DNA of 64,000 bases from Hyphomicrobiales bacterium (lineage in GTDB: Bacteria > Pseudomonadota > Alphaproteobacteria > Parvibaculales > Parvibaculaceae), in NCBI GenBank assembly GCA_016124805.1, contig WGND01000013.1, positions 1 through 64,000 of the forward strand. The letters run 5' to 3'. The position numbers and the translations under genes are program-made. The notes under the pieces were generated by a model. The model saw only the letters and a program-made list of their open reading frames with translations, did no database searches and was not told the origin of the DNA. Positions 18,248 through 26,933 of the stretch are shown here, piece by piece. Every line of letters begins with the position of its first letter. The stretch's first letter is position 1.

Positions 18248-19531
18248 ATGCCAGACCCCAAACACGCCCCCTCCTACTACGCCGCCACCGCCAATGAAAT
18301 CGCGGCCATGCCGCCCCTGATGGGCGACCAGAAAGCGGATGTCTGCATTATTGGCGCCGGCTATACAGGCCTGTCAGCAGCGCTTCATCTCGCCGAACGT
18401 GGCTATGACGTGGTGGTACTGGAAGCGGAAAAAGTCGGCTGGGGCGCATCGGGCCGCAATGGCGGACAGCTTGGCACCGGTCAGCGCAAAGACCAGCAGG
18501 ACCTCGAAGCCGCCTTGGGCAAGGAATGGGCGGCCCGCATGTGGGAGCTGGCCAGAGACAGTGTCGAAACCGTCAAGGACATTATCGCCCGCTACGGCAT
18601 TGAATGCGATCTGAAGCCCGGCGTGCTTCATGCCGGCTGGAAGGCAAGCGATGTTGCATGGCTGCGCGACGAAGTCAGCCATATGCGCGACACCTATGGC
18701 TATGACGCCATGCGCTATATCGAACGCGACGAAATGCGCGAAATGGTGCGCACCGACCGCTATCATGGCGGCGTGCTGGACATGAATGGCGCCCATCTCC
18801 ACCCGCTCAATTATGCCCAAGGCATGGCCCAGGCCGCCATGCTGCGCGGTGCACGCATCCATGAAGCCAGCCGCGTCACCTCGATCTCGCAGACCGACCC
18901 CGCCACCATCAAAACGGCCACCGGCAGCATCACCGCCAATCATGTGGTGCTCGCGACCAATGGCTATCTCGGATCGCTGGAGCCGCGCATGGCTGGCCGC
19001 ATCATGCCGATCAATAATTTCATCATCGCCACCGAGCCGCTCGGCGAAGATGGAGCGCGCGCGCTTATCCGGGATGACGTCGCCATTCAGGACACCAAAT
19101 TCGTCATCGATTATTACCGCATGTCCGCCGACCACCGCCTGCTCTTTGGCGGTGGCGAAAACTATTCGGCGACCTTCCCGCGCGACATTGCGGCCTTCGT
19201 CTCCAAGCCCATGCTGCGCGTCTTCCCGCAGCTCAAAGGTGTCAAGATCGATTACGCCTGGGGCGGCACGCTTGCCATCACACTCAAGCGTATGCCCCAT
19301 TTTGGACGCCTCGCGCCCAACATCATCTTCGCGCATGGCTATTCAGGTCAGGGCATCAATATCGCCACACTTGGCGGCAAGCTCGTCGCCCAAGCCATTG
19401 CCGGACAGGCCGAACGCTTCGACTGGATGGCCGATCTCAAGACACCGGTCTTTCCCGGTGGCACATTGCTGCGCTATCCGGGACTCGTCGCGGGCATGCT
19501 CTTCTATGCACTGAAAGACCGGTTGCCATAA
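18248..19531 (+). CDS. FAD-dependent oxidoreductase, PuuB/DAO family
   Basis: 427 aa, DAO superfamily (PF01266). The dinucleotide motif GAGYTG (36-41) and the following VVLEAEKVGWGASGRNGGQ are typical of gamma-glutamylputrescine oxidase-like (PuuB/OrdL) enzymes that oxidise secondary or primary amines with FAD. A late HGYSGQGIN segment is also as in that group. GAGG lies five bases before the ATG. No polyamine catabolic genes are adjacent, so the substrate is uncertain. A convergent lipoprotein gene follows. Confidence 0.9.
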   Translation: MPDPKHAPSYYAATANEIAAMPPLMGDQKADVCIIGAGYTGLSAALHLAERGYDVVVLEAEKVGWGASGRNGGQLGTGQRKDQQDLEAALGKEWAARMWELARDSVETVKDIIARYGIECDLKPGVLHAGWKASDVAWLRDEVSHMRDTYGYDAMRYIERDEMREMVRTDRYHGGVLDMNGAHLHPLNYAQGMAQAAMLRGARIHEASRVTSISQTDPATIKTATGSITANHVVLATNGYLGSLEPRMAGRIMPINNFIIATEPLGEDGARALIRDDVAIQDTKFVIDYYRMSADHRLLFGGGENYSATFPRDIAAFVSKPMLRVFPQLKGVKIDYAWGGTLAITLKRMPHFGRLAPNIIFAHGYSGQGINIATLGGKLVAQAIAGQAERFDWMADLKTPVFPGGTLLRYPGLVAGMLFYALKDRLP

Positions 19532-19560
19532 TCATCACTTTTTGTGAAGTGGCAGCTGTT

Positions 19561-20706
19561 TCATTTCGCAATGGCAGCGCCTGCAACAGGTAGTGCGTAA
19601 ATACTCCAGGAAGACTTATCAATCAGCTCCAGACTCTCTCGCGCGCTATTGCACAATTTCACATCTGCAGCGCTTGACTTTGTACAGTGCTCGCTAAGGC
19701 TCGCATAGAGCTGGGTGCGTTGGTTAGCGGCAGCTTCCTGAGCCTCCAGGACAGCCGTACAATAATTCAATAAAGTCGTATTATATTCTCTGTTCAAGCG
19801 CAGATGGGAGAAACACATTTGTGGTGAATAGTTTCCATTCACCACCTGCAATGCAATCTCCTTCGCCGCATTCACAGCAGCAACTTTCACGTCGCTATCA
19901 ACTGTTTTGCTTTCTGCAGGTGTTATCGAAGGTTTCGTTGCTGCCGTTAGCGCAGCAGCCTTCTCATTAAGGGCAGTCTGCGCTTTCTCGACTTTCGGTT
20001 TGTTGTCAGCAACTGCTTTGTCAGCTGCTGCCTTGTCTGCCGCAGCAACATTTTTTGCGACCGCTTCCAGCTCTGTCTGCTTTTTAGTAGCCGCCTCAAG
20101 GTCCTTGTTGGCTGCCGCCAGTTCAGATTGCAATTTACCCAGATCAGGGGTTTTGACTTCTGGAGTCGCCCCGCGAACACTTTCGGTTATCGATTCAATT
20201 GCAAGATATGCTATCGCCTGATTGTTCAGTCGGCGGATCAGAACGTCGTAAGTCTCGTCATCGATGAAATGACCAAGCCGTGCTTCGCAGGCGCGATAAT
20301 AGGCGTCACGCAACAACTGGATGGATTGTGTACGTAGCCCAAAAGCGCTTGCGGCTTCGGAACTGGAAAAATTGGCAGAGCCACCAACCCCTGAGGGATT
20401 GGAAACCTCTGCTGACAAGGCGGTAGCATAAACGGCCAAAGCATCCGGGCTCGGCTCAGCGCAGACAGCAGGCATTGTAACGGCTTGCTGACCAACGCCG
20501 CGCTTAAGGACCGTCGCAACACTCCCGTCCGAATTCCTCACGACCTCGCGCCCTACCAGAATGGAGCGCTGTTTCACGTCAACGAACTGGCTCTTGTTGC
20601 TGTCCAGGTCGAATGTACGATGAATGGAATTGAAATTGCCCGCCGTGCAGCCGGCAAGCGCCAGCGGCAAGGTCGCGATTATCAGCAACCGATGAACACA
20701 AGACAT
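19561..20706 (-). CDS. Lipoprotein with central coiled coil
   Basis: 381 aa from the ATG at 20706 (GAGGGA upstream), which gives a signal with lipobox LAGC (Cys20). The mature N-terminal part includes SIHRTFDLDSNKSQFVDVKQRSILV. The centre (about 205-290) is an Ala/Lys/Glu-rich coiled coil (LQSELAAANKDLEAATKKQTELEAV). Five cysteines lie in the C-terminal third. Function unknown; outer or inner membrane anchored in the periplasm. It is A/T-richer than its neighbours, which may indicate transfer. Confidence 0.75.
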   Translation of the reverse strand: MSCVHRLLIIATLPLALAGCTAGNFNSIHRTFDLDSNKSQFVDVKQRSILVGREVVRNSDGSVATVLKRGVGQQAVTMPAVCAEPSPDALAVYATALSAEVSNPSGVGGSANFSSSEAASAFGLRTQSIQLLRDAYYRACEARLGHFIDDETYDVLIRRLNNQAIAYLAIESITESVRGATPEVKTPDLGKLQSELAAANKDLEAATKKQTELEAVAKNVAAADKAAADKAVADNKPKVEKAQTALNEKAAALTAATKPSITPAESKTVDSDVKVAAVNAAKEIALQVVNGNYSPQMCFSHLRLNREYNTTLLNYCTAVLEAQEAAANQRTQLYASLSEHCTKSSAADVKLCNSARESLELIDKSSWSIYALPVAGAAIAK

Positions 20707-20805
20707 ATCAAAATCCCTCGACCGGGCAGCCGAAGTCAAATATCGACTGCAACAAAGGCAGACGCTCAATTATCGTTACATGACAAATAATAAGGGATAT
20801 TTCAG

Positions 20806-20844
20806 AAGTGTACGCACTCACTGATTATGTGAAACAGTACACTT
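20806..20844. repeat. Inverted repeat in intergenic region
   Basis: AAGTGTAC (20806-20813) and GTACACTT (20837-20844) are perfect complements 23 bases apart, in the AT-rich region upstream of the lipoprotein gene. It could be an operator or hairpin. Confidence 0.4.
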
Positions 20845-20902
20845 CCATTTATGAAAATCAAGGTTTTTCAAAACATGATGGCAACCTATACCGATTGCAA
20901 CC

Positions 20903-21637
20903 TCACCGCATAATGCGCGCCGCAAGCCATGGTGACAGCCGGTTGAGGCGGCGCAGCAGTCTGGTTTTCCCGACCCAGATTTCATTGTGATTTGCCGTGA
21001 TGCCGTCAATCACTTCCGCAGCTGCCTGAGCCGGTGAAATTTTCCCCGTCCCGCGGCCCGCTGTCATGCCCGTATCAACCAGCGTCATGATGGCATCCAC
21101 CATTTTGACTCTGTTGCGTGCATCCTCGCACTGATAGCGCATCGAACGTGTAAAGCTGCGCAGTGCTGCCTTGGCCGCGCAATAGGCAGGTGATGCCGCC
21201 TTGGGATGAACACCAAGCCCCGAACTGATATTCACGATCATGCCACCGCCTTGCCCCGCGATGCCCGGTATCAGGCCGATGGTGACCGCCATCACCGCAT
21301 CAAGATTGACGGCCATCTCCTTGCGGATGACCGGCATCATGTCCAAACCATGCACAAGCTCCATCTCCTGTTGCACGCCTGCATTGTTGATGACCAGAGA
21401 CAGATCGGGATAGTCCCGCGCCATCTCACGCACGAAACGGTCGACCTCTGTCGTCACCGCCAAATCCACCTGACACGGGATGATGCTGTCATGCCAGGCC
21501 GACATCTCATCAAGTCGTGCCCTGTCACGCCCCGTGATGACAACGCGCGCACCACGTTCCACCAATTGTCTGGCCAGCTCTCGCCCGATCCCCGCCGTCC
21601 CGCCTGTGACAAGCGCCGTGCATCCGTTGAGTTTCAT
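20903..21637 (-). CDS. SDR family oxidoreductase (DltE-like)
   Basis: 244 aa. Motifs: TGGTAGIG (13-20), NNAG with VQQEMELVHG after it, and catalytic Ser plus YCAAK. A DltE-type short-chain dehydrogenase has the same layout. The start overlaps the stop of the darcynin-like gene by four bases (ATGA), so translation is coupled. The pair is divergent from a TetR regulator that may control it. Substrate unknown. Confidence 0.88.
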   Translation of the reverse strand: MKLNGCTALVTGGTAGIGRELARQLVERGARVVITGRDRARLDEMSAWHDSIIPCQVDLAVTTEVDRFVREMARDYPDLSLVINNAGVQQEMELVHGLDMMPVIRKEMAVNLDAVMAVTIGLIPGIAGQGGGMIVNISSGLGVHPKAASPAYCAAKAALRSFTRSMRYQCEDARNRVKMVDAIMTLVDTGMTAGRGTGKISPAQAAAEVIDGITANHNEIWVGKTRLLRRLNRLSPWLAARIMR

Positions 21638-21978
21638 GACCGCGCCTCATCTGCCTCGAAGCGCCGATAGCCCTCCTCAATCGTCGGGATGATATCCACC
21701 ACTTCGAAATAGGGTTCGGTGAACAGGGCGGAGTCCCTGAGGCGTTCCACAACGGCATAATAGGCATAAAGATCGATGGTGCGGAAAACAGCCACATCCG
21801 TTGCGCGACCGGAGAAAGCTTCCGCATCGTGATAGCTCATCGTCACCGCATCGCCCTTCATTGCCGTCTCAAAGGCATGGCCGGCAATCGCATTGCGCCG
21901 CTCGCGCGTCAGGCGCAGCCAGGCAGGCGTCGTCCTCAGCAGCATAAAAACCGTATAACTGACATCTGTCTGGCTCAT
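21634..21978 (-). CDS. Darcynin-like small protein
   Basis: 114 aa. The pattern YTVFMLLRTTPAWLRLTRERR, then a strand with DVAVFRTIDLYAYYAVVERLRDS and FEVVDIIPTIEEGYRRFE resembles the darcynin family (PF17074), a ferredoxin-like fold of unknown role; this assignment is from memory of the pattern. Coupled to the following SDR by a four-base overlap and divergent from a TetR gene. Confidence 0.6.
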   Translation of the reverse strand: MSQTDVSYTVFMLLRTTPAWLRLTRERRNAIAGHAFETAMKGDAVTMSYHDAEAFSGRATDVAVFRTIDLYAYYAVVERLRDSALFTEPYFEVVDIIPTIEEGYRRFEADEARS

Positions 21979-22053
21979 CTCTTTGATCTCCCTTGCATCT
22001 CAAATCCGGCACGGGATAAAATATGAGCAATCCATCACTTTCGAAACTCGCAT

Positions 22054-22683
22054 ATGGAGCCGATGCCGCCGATGCCCATTGAGCCAAGAAAAACCCCGCG
22101 TCAGGCCCGCTCCGCCGCCACGGTCGATGCCATCCTCGAGGCCGCTGCTCACATTCTGCGCGAGAGCGGGCTCCACGCGCTCAACACCAATGCCGTTGCC
22201 CAGCGCGCCGGGGCCAGCATCGGCTCGCTCTATCAGTATTTCCCCAACAAGGATTCCATCCTGACCGAACTCATCCGGCGCAAACGCCAGATCATGCTGG
22301 ATCAAATTCGCGCCGCCGCGCGCGACACGCGAGGCAAGCCCTTTGCCCGCGCGATCGACCGCCTTGTCGCCGCCGGCATCGCCCACCAGCTCGACGAACC
22401 CACCGTCTCGCTGGCGCTTGAATATGCGGAAGTCATGCTCCCCATCCATGAGGAAACCGAAGCGCTCAAAATCGCGATTATCACGGAGGTGGCCGGGGTC
22501 TTTGCGCGGCACGGCATCATCGACGCCGAAACGGCCGCGCGCGATGTGGTCGCCCTGACGCGCGGCATGATCGACACGGCCGGTCTCTATGGCGAAAGCG
22601 ACCCGGCCTCATTGACGCAAAGGGTGACGCGCGCCGTCACAGGCTATCTGCGAACGGCGCCAAAGATCAAAAAGGCAGGTTAG
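22054..22683 (+). CDS. TetR family transcriptional regulator
   Basis: 209 aa; starts at 22054, 22063 and 22072 are all possible and none has a clear ribosome-binding site. The N-terminal helix-turn-helix is plain: TVDAILEAAAHILRESG, then VAQRAGASIGSLYQYFPNKDSIL. The C-terminal ligand domain is unassigned. The 75-base gap to the divergent darcynin-SDR pair suggests it represses that pair and itself. It converges on the serine acetyltransferase gene with three bases between stops. Confidence 0.88.
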   Translation: MEPMPPMPIEPRKTPRQARSAATVDAILEAAAHILRESGLHALNTNAVAQRAGASIGSLYQYFPNKDSILTELIRRKRQIMLDQIRAAARDTRGKPFARAIDRLVAAGIAHQLDEPTVSLALEYAEVMLPIHEETEALKIAIITEVAGVFARHGIIDAETAARDVVALTRGMIDTAGLYGESDPASLTQRVTRAVTGYLRTAPKIKKAG

Positions 22684-22686
22684 GGG

Positions 22687-23520
22687 TCAGTCGTCGTCTT
22701 CTGCGTCACGAATGATGTGATCCATCGAATGGCTGGGCTGGTCGCAGCCCGCGCAGCCGACGATCTTGGCAGGCACACCCACCGCCGTGCAATGCGGCGG
22801 CACGGCATGCAGCACCACGGAGCCCGCCCCGATGCGGCTATATTCGCCGATCTCGATATTGCCGAGCACCTTGGCGCCCACCGAAATCAGCACGCCCCGA
22901 CGGATCTTGGGATGACGGTCGCCCGTCTCCTTGCCCGTGCCGCCCAGCGTCACGCCATGCAGCATCGAAACATCATCTTCCACCACCGCCGTCTCGCCGA
23001 TGACGATACCCGTGGCGTGATCGATGAAGACACCCTTGCCGATCCGGGCGGCAGGATGAATATCCACGGCAAAAAGATCGGACATCCGGTTCTGCAGGAA
23101 GAGCGCCATGTCGCGGCGGTCATTCATCCACAGCCAATGGGCAATGCGGTTGGTCTGCAGCGCATGGAAGCCCTTATAGTGGAGCACCGGCTGGATATAG
23201 GCATGGCAGGCCGGATCACGGTCATAATAGGCCACCACATCGGCGCGATAGGCCTCGCCGATTTCCGGCGCCGCGCGCAGCACCTCATCCAGCAGCTCGC
23301 GCAACTGGATCGGCCGCACATCGGCATTGCCGAGCTTCTGCGCCAGATGAAATGCCATGGCGTCGTCAAAACTGCGATGATTGAGAATGGTCGAATGGAG
23401 AAAGCCCGAGAGGATCGATTCCTTGGCCGCCATTTCCTGCGCTTCCACGCGGATGCGGTGCCACACCGGGTCAACCATGGCGAGCGAGCCCGCGGCGGTC
23501 GTTTCATAGGCCTTTGACAT
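22687..23520 (-). CDS. cysE: Serine O-acetyltransferase
   Basis: 277 aa from the ATG at 23520 with GGAGGAGC upstream; an open extension of 23 codons is not used. Residues 1-150 form the helical N-terminal SATase domain (VWHRIRVEAQEMAAKES, FLHSTILNH, AVDIHPAARIG). The C-terminal hexapeptide beta-helix includes GIVIGETAVVEDDV, HGVTLGGTGKETGDRHP with the catalytic His, and GAKVLGNIEIG. The enzyme acetylates serine with acetyl-CoA in the first step of cysteine synthesis. The extreme C-terminus (HSMDHIIRDAEDDD) ends acidic. A cysteine synthase partner is not in the window. Confidence 0.93.
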   Translation of the reverse strand: MSKAYETTAAGSLAMVDPVWHRIRVEAQEMAAKESILSGFLHSTILNHRSFDDAMAFHLAQKLGNADVRPIQLRELLDEVLRAAPEIGEAYRADVVAYYDRDPACHAYIQPVLHYKGFHALQTNRIAHWLWMNDRRDMALFLQNRMSDLFAVDIHPAARIGKGVFIDHATGIVIGETAVVEDDVSMLHGVTLGGTGKETGDRHPKIRRGVLISVGAKVLGNIEIGEYSRIGAGSVVLHAVPPHCTAVGVPAKIVGCAGCDQPSHSMDHIIRDAEDDD

Positions 23521-23720
23521 GCTCGCTCCTCCCGACCCGCCTTGCGCACCCCGCAGAAACCGGCCAACAGCTTTCTCAAGCGCGAGCAAATCATGCCCGC
23601 TGTTTCAACGAACTTAACACATAGGGAGAAATCGGGCGAGTTCAACAAAAGAACGCACGGCCTTGCCACAGCCTTGAAGGCCCATGATAGGCTGGCAAAA
23701 AACGCAAAGGACGCCAGCCC

Positions 23721-24533
23721 ATGCCCTTCATCCAGACCGCCGGAATCAGGCTTTATTACGAGCGCAAGGGGCCGGACGGGTCAAATGCCGAACCATTGCT
23801 GTTAATTTCCGGCTCCGGCGGCGATCTGCGTAAAAAGCCGGGCCTCATGGAAAGCCCGCTCCCCAAGCATTTCGACACGGTCTGTTATGACCAGCGCGGC
23901 CTCGGCCAGAGCGACAAGCCCCCGGCTCCCAGCATGGCGGATTATGCGCAGGATGCCGCCGACCTCATGGCGGCGCTGGGCTGGACATCAGCGAAAGTCA
24001 TTGGCATTTCATTTGGCGGCATGGTCGCCCAGGAACTGGCGATCCGTCATCCCGCGCGCGTCTCTCGGCTGGTACTTTGCTGCACCTCGCCCGGTGGCGA
24101 AGGCGGGGCCTCCTATCCGCTGCATGAGGTCGCTGCCATGCCACCCGTCGAGCGGGCGAAATTCATGATGCCCATTTCCGATACCCGCAATGATGCCGCG
24201 TGGCAGGCAGCCAATCCGGAAGCCGTCAAGGCCATGATCGACTACGCTACCAATGATCCCTATACCGATGAACCCAACCACACCGAGGGCATCATCGCCC
24301 AGCTCATGGCGCGCAAGGATCACGACACCTGGGACCGGCTGGACCAGATCACCTGCCCGACGCTCATCTGCGGTGGCAAATATGACGGCATCGCCCTGCC
24401 AGAAACGCAGGAAAAAATGCGCTCACGCATTCCCAACGCGGAGCTCAAAATGTTCGAGGGCGGACATCTGTTTATGATTCAGGACCGCGAAGCTTTCCCC
24501 GCGATGGTGGGGTTTTTGGAAGGCGGCGCCTGA
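23721..24533 (+). CDS. Alpha/beta fold hydrolase
   Basis: 270 aa. Catalytic nucleophile in GISFGGM (Ser), preceded by YDQRGLGQSDKP, and a late GGHLFM histidine. The order matches small-molecule esterases, lactonases and C-C hydrolases. No lid domain of note beyond the normal cap (HEVAAMPPVERAKFMM). Divergent from cysE. Substrate unknown. Confidence 0.85.
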   Translation: MPFIQTAGIRLYYERKGPDGSNAEPLLLISGSGGDLRKKPGLMESPLPKHFDTVCYDQRGLGQSDKPPAPSMADYAQDAADLMAALGWTSAKVIGISFGGMVAQELAIRHPARVSRLVLCCTSPGGEGGASYPLHEVAAMPPVERAKFMMPISDTRNDAAWQAANPEAVKAMIDYATNDPYTDEPNHTEGIIAQLMARKDHDTWDRLDQITCPTLICGGKYDGIALPETQEKMRSRIPNAELKMFEGGHLFMIQDREAFPAMVGFLEGGA

Positions 24534-24559
24534 TGCAATCTACGTTTCCGGCTGAAAGG

Positions 24560-24691
24560 ACATGGACCCAGGAATAAATCCGGGGTGACGGATTTTGTTT
24601 TCTGAACCACAACCACCATCAACTGTCATCCCGGGCCTGTCCCGGGATCCATCTGCCCGTTCGTCATGGCCCGGTTTATCCGGGCCATCCA
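24560..24691. repeat. Cluster of dispersed palindromic repeats
   Basis: Three related CCCGG/CCGGG hairpin units in a row: GGACCCAGGAATAAATCC (about 24564-24592), TGTCATCCCGGGCCTGTCC to GGGATCCATC (24623-24653), and a GGCCCGGTTTATCCGGGCC unit (about 24668-24688). Very similar units recur at 28521-28612. This style of GTCATCCCGG-GGGATCCAT repeat is common between genes in alphaproteobacteria. Confidence 0.75.
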
Positions 24692-24696
24692 CGCCG

Positions 24697-25980
24697 TCAC
24701 TGCATCGAAAAGCGGATCGGCACTGATTTCGGGCCGCTCACAAATTCCGATTGCGAAGTCTGCGCTTCACCGGCCATCTCCACACTGTTCAGACGCGGGA
24801 AAAGCTCCTCCCAGAAGCAGCGCATCTCCAGACGTGCCAGATGCTGCCCCAGGCAGACATGCCCCCCATAGCCAAAACCCACATGGCGGTTTGGCTTGCG
24901 TTCCAGCTTGAAGGTGAAGGGATCGTCAAAGACGTCTTCATCACGATTGGCCGAGAGATAGGAGAGATAGAGCAGATCGCCCTTCTTGATCTCGCGCCCG
25001 CGCAGATTGTAATCCTCGGTGGCCGAGCGAATGAAATGCTGCACGGGCGATGTCCAGCGGATCGACTCTTCCACAAACGCCGGAATGAGGGATGTGTCCT
25101 CCTTTAATCGCCGCAGCAGGTCGGGTTGCTCGGCCAGCAGCCACATGGAGGTCGCCGTCGTGGCGGACGTTGTGTCATGCCCCGCTGTCGAGGTGATGAT
25201 GTAATAGGAAATCATGGCGCGCTCTTCCATCGGGCAGCCATTGATCTTGCCATTGGCAATCATTGAGGCGACATCGTTGCGCGGACATCCGCGCCTGTCC
25301 GCAATGATGGGCTCGTAATAATCCTTGAATTCGTTGAAAACGATATTCCAGGTCTTGGCGATCTCCGCCGGGTCCGTCGGATCAGAGCCCGGACGGCAGA
25401 GATCAGGATCGGCATAGGTGAAGAGCCACTGCGTGAGACGCAACATGGTGGCGTGGTCTTCAGGCGGCACACCGATCAGGTCAAGCACCACCTTGAGTGG
25501 ATAGTGAAAAGCGACATCGCTCGCAAAATCACAAGACGGGCCCAGTGAGGCGAGCTTGTCGACATAATGCCGCGCGGTCTCGCGCACGCCGGCTTCAAGC
25601 GGTGAAACAGATTGCGGCGTGAAGGCATCCGCCGTCACCGCGCGATAGAGCCCATGCTCGGGCGGATTAAGCTGCACCAGCGAGCGAAAGATATTGGACT
25701 GCGCGCCCGTATATTCCTTCACCATCTGTTCGCCACCCTGCGAAATCAGGGTCTTGGAGCGATCGCCGCCATGGAAAATATCATCCTGCCGCGAAATTTC
25801 GCGCACGTCGCTATGCTTGGTCACGATCCAGTGCGGGTCATAGCCGGGCACCTCGACCACGGCGAGCGGATAGTCCTTTCGCAGCCGGGTGAAAATCGCC
25901 TCAACATTCTGGCGCCTGGCAAAACTGGCGGGATTGAAAACCGGCGCGACCAGCTCAGCCGGAATGATGGGTCTGCTCAT
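24697..25980 (-). CDS. Cytochrome P450
   Basis: 427 aa from the ATG at 25980 with GAGGAGAC upstream. All core motifs are seen: I-helix TAGHDTTSA, K-helix EESIRW (ExxR), and the heme loop FGYGGHVCLGQHLAR with the iron ligand Cys376. Soluble, class I bacterial type, so it needs ferredoxin and reductase partners, which are not adjacent. Relatives hydroxylate terpenes, steroids, fatty or aromatic acids. A MerR regulator is divergent and probably controls it. Confidence 0.93.
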   Translation of the reverse strand: MSRPIIPAELVAPVFNPASFARRQNVEAIFTRLRKDYPLAVVEVPGYDPHWIVTKHSDVREISRQDDIFHGGDRSKTLISQGGEQMVKEYTGAQSNIFRSLVQLNPPEHGLYRAVTADAFTPQSVSPLEAGVRETARHYVDKLASLGPSCDFASDVAFHYPLKVVLDLIGVPPEDHATMLRLTQWLFTYADPDLCRPGSDPTDPAEIAKTWNIVFNEFKDYYEPIIADRRGCPRNDVASMIANGKINGCPMEERAMISYYIITSTAGHDTTSATTATSMWLLAEQPDLLRRLKEDTSLIPAFVEESIRWTSPVQHFIRSATEDYNLRGREIKKGDLLYLSYLSANRDEDVFDDPFTFKLERKPNRHVGFGYGGHVCLGQHLARLEMRCFWEELFPRLNSVEMAGEAQTSQSEFVSGPKSVPIRFSMQ

Positions 25981-26053
25981 GATATGTCTCCTCCTCACAG
26001 GCTGTTGCGCCTGACACGCCTCTCCCGGCGACAGGGACAAGACTACATATTTT

Positions 26054-26109
26054 TGCGTTTATTTAATACGCATTAATACGTTTCTTTTATCCGCATTTTT
26101 TGCGTATTC
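26054..26109. promoter_or_regulatory. P450/MerR operator candidate with repeated AATACG sites
   Basis: In the 136-base divergent gap, TTAATACG occurs at 26063-26070 and again at 26073-26080, exactly one helical turn apart. TGCGTATT at 26101-26108 is the reverse complement of AATACGCA (26065-26072). TGCGT (26054-26058) and ACGCA (26068-26072) form a further inverted repeat. This is a plausible binding region for the MerR-type protein. Confidence 0.5.
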
Positions 26110-26116
26110 TGCACAC

Positions 26117-26851
26117 ATGAAAATGCGTGACCTGGAAAAACTGACCGGCGTAAACCGCGAGACGATCCGGGTCTATCTGCGCGAGGGGCTGCTGCCGGAG
26201 CCTGCCCGTCCCAAACCCAATGTCGCCGATTATGACGATGCCCATGTGCGCGGCGTCATGGCCATCCGCAAGCTGCAGCTGGAGCGGCGATTGCCGCTTG
26301 CACAGATCAGGCGGGCGCTGGAAGGCGATACACTGGCGACACCATCCGACGCCCATGCGCTGACCCATATTGACGAGTTGCTCGCCACACGCGTCGGCGT
26401 CGATAACTCACTGGTCCCTCTCGCCACGCTGAAGGCCCGCAACCCGCAGGCCGAGAGTGATGCGCGCATCTTCGCCAAGCGCGGGGCCATCACACTGAAA
26501 CGGCGCAAGGGTGACATCATGCTGAGCCGGGCGGATGCGCAACTGATAGGTCTCTGGGGCGACATGCGCGCCGCAGGTTTCAACGAAGCGAACGGGTTTC
26601 CACCCGATGTCATCGACATGTATGTTGAATATGCAAATGACCTTGCCCGCATCGAAGTGCAGCGTTTCCTCGCCATCCTCGGCGGTAGCCTGGATCGTGA
26701 ACCCACCGCCGCCATGGCTCAGACAGCCATCAATGTAATGCTGGATTTCTTTGGGCTGCTGCGCCAGAAAGCCGTGATCCGCGAATTTGGCGAACAGACA
26801 CAGGCAAAACCCGCGCGAAGGGCATCCAGAAAAAGAGCAAAAAGACCATAA
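26117..26851 (+). CDS. MerR family transcriptional regulator
   Basis: 244 aa. The first 70 residues are a MerR winged helix (LEKLTGVNRETIRVYLREGLLP, then a YDDAHVRGVMAIRKLQLERR wing and helix). The C-terminal 170 residues are longer than in classical metal-sensing MerR proteins and lack the cysteine metal site, suggesting an organic effector. Divergent from the P450 gene across a gap with repeated motifs. Confidence 0.87.
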   Translation: MKMRDLEKLTGVNRETIRVYLREGLLPEPARPKPNVADYDDAHVRGVMAIRKLQLERRLPLAQIRRALEGDTLATPSDAHALTHIDELLATRVGVDNSLVPLATLKARNPQAESDARIFAKRGAITLKRRKGDIMLSRADAQLIGLWGDMRAAGFNEANGFPPDVIDMYVEYANDLARIEVQRFLAILGGSLDREPTAAMAQTAINVMLDFFGLLRQKAVIREFGEQTQAKPARRASRKRAKRP

Positions 26852-26933
26852 TCCGCTGCAACGAAAGCAGACTTGCTCCCCTCCCCATCTCCGCTACACT
26901 ACCTGAAAAACAAGTGACACGGGGAGCGCCATC

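Noticed and set aside
18374-19336. 320-codon minus-strand open frame
   Set aside because: Antisense of the FAD oxidoreductase, which carries clear dinucleotide and family motifs.
19531-19561. Terminator between FAD oxidoreductase and lipoprotein genes
   Set aside because: Only a five-base stem (CACTT/AAGTG) without a T run after it; too weak to list.
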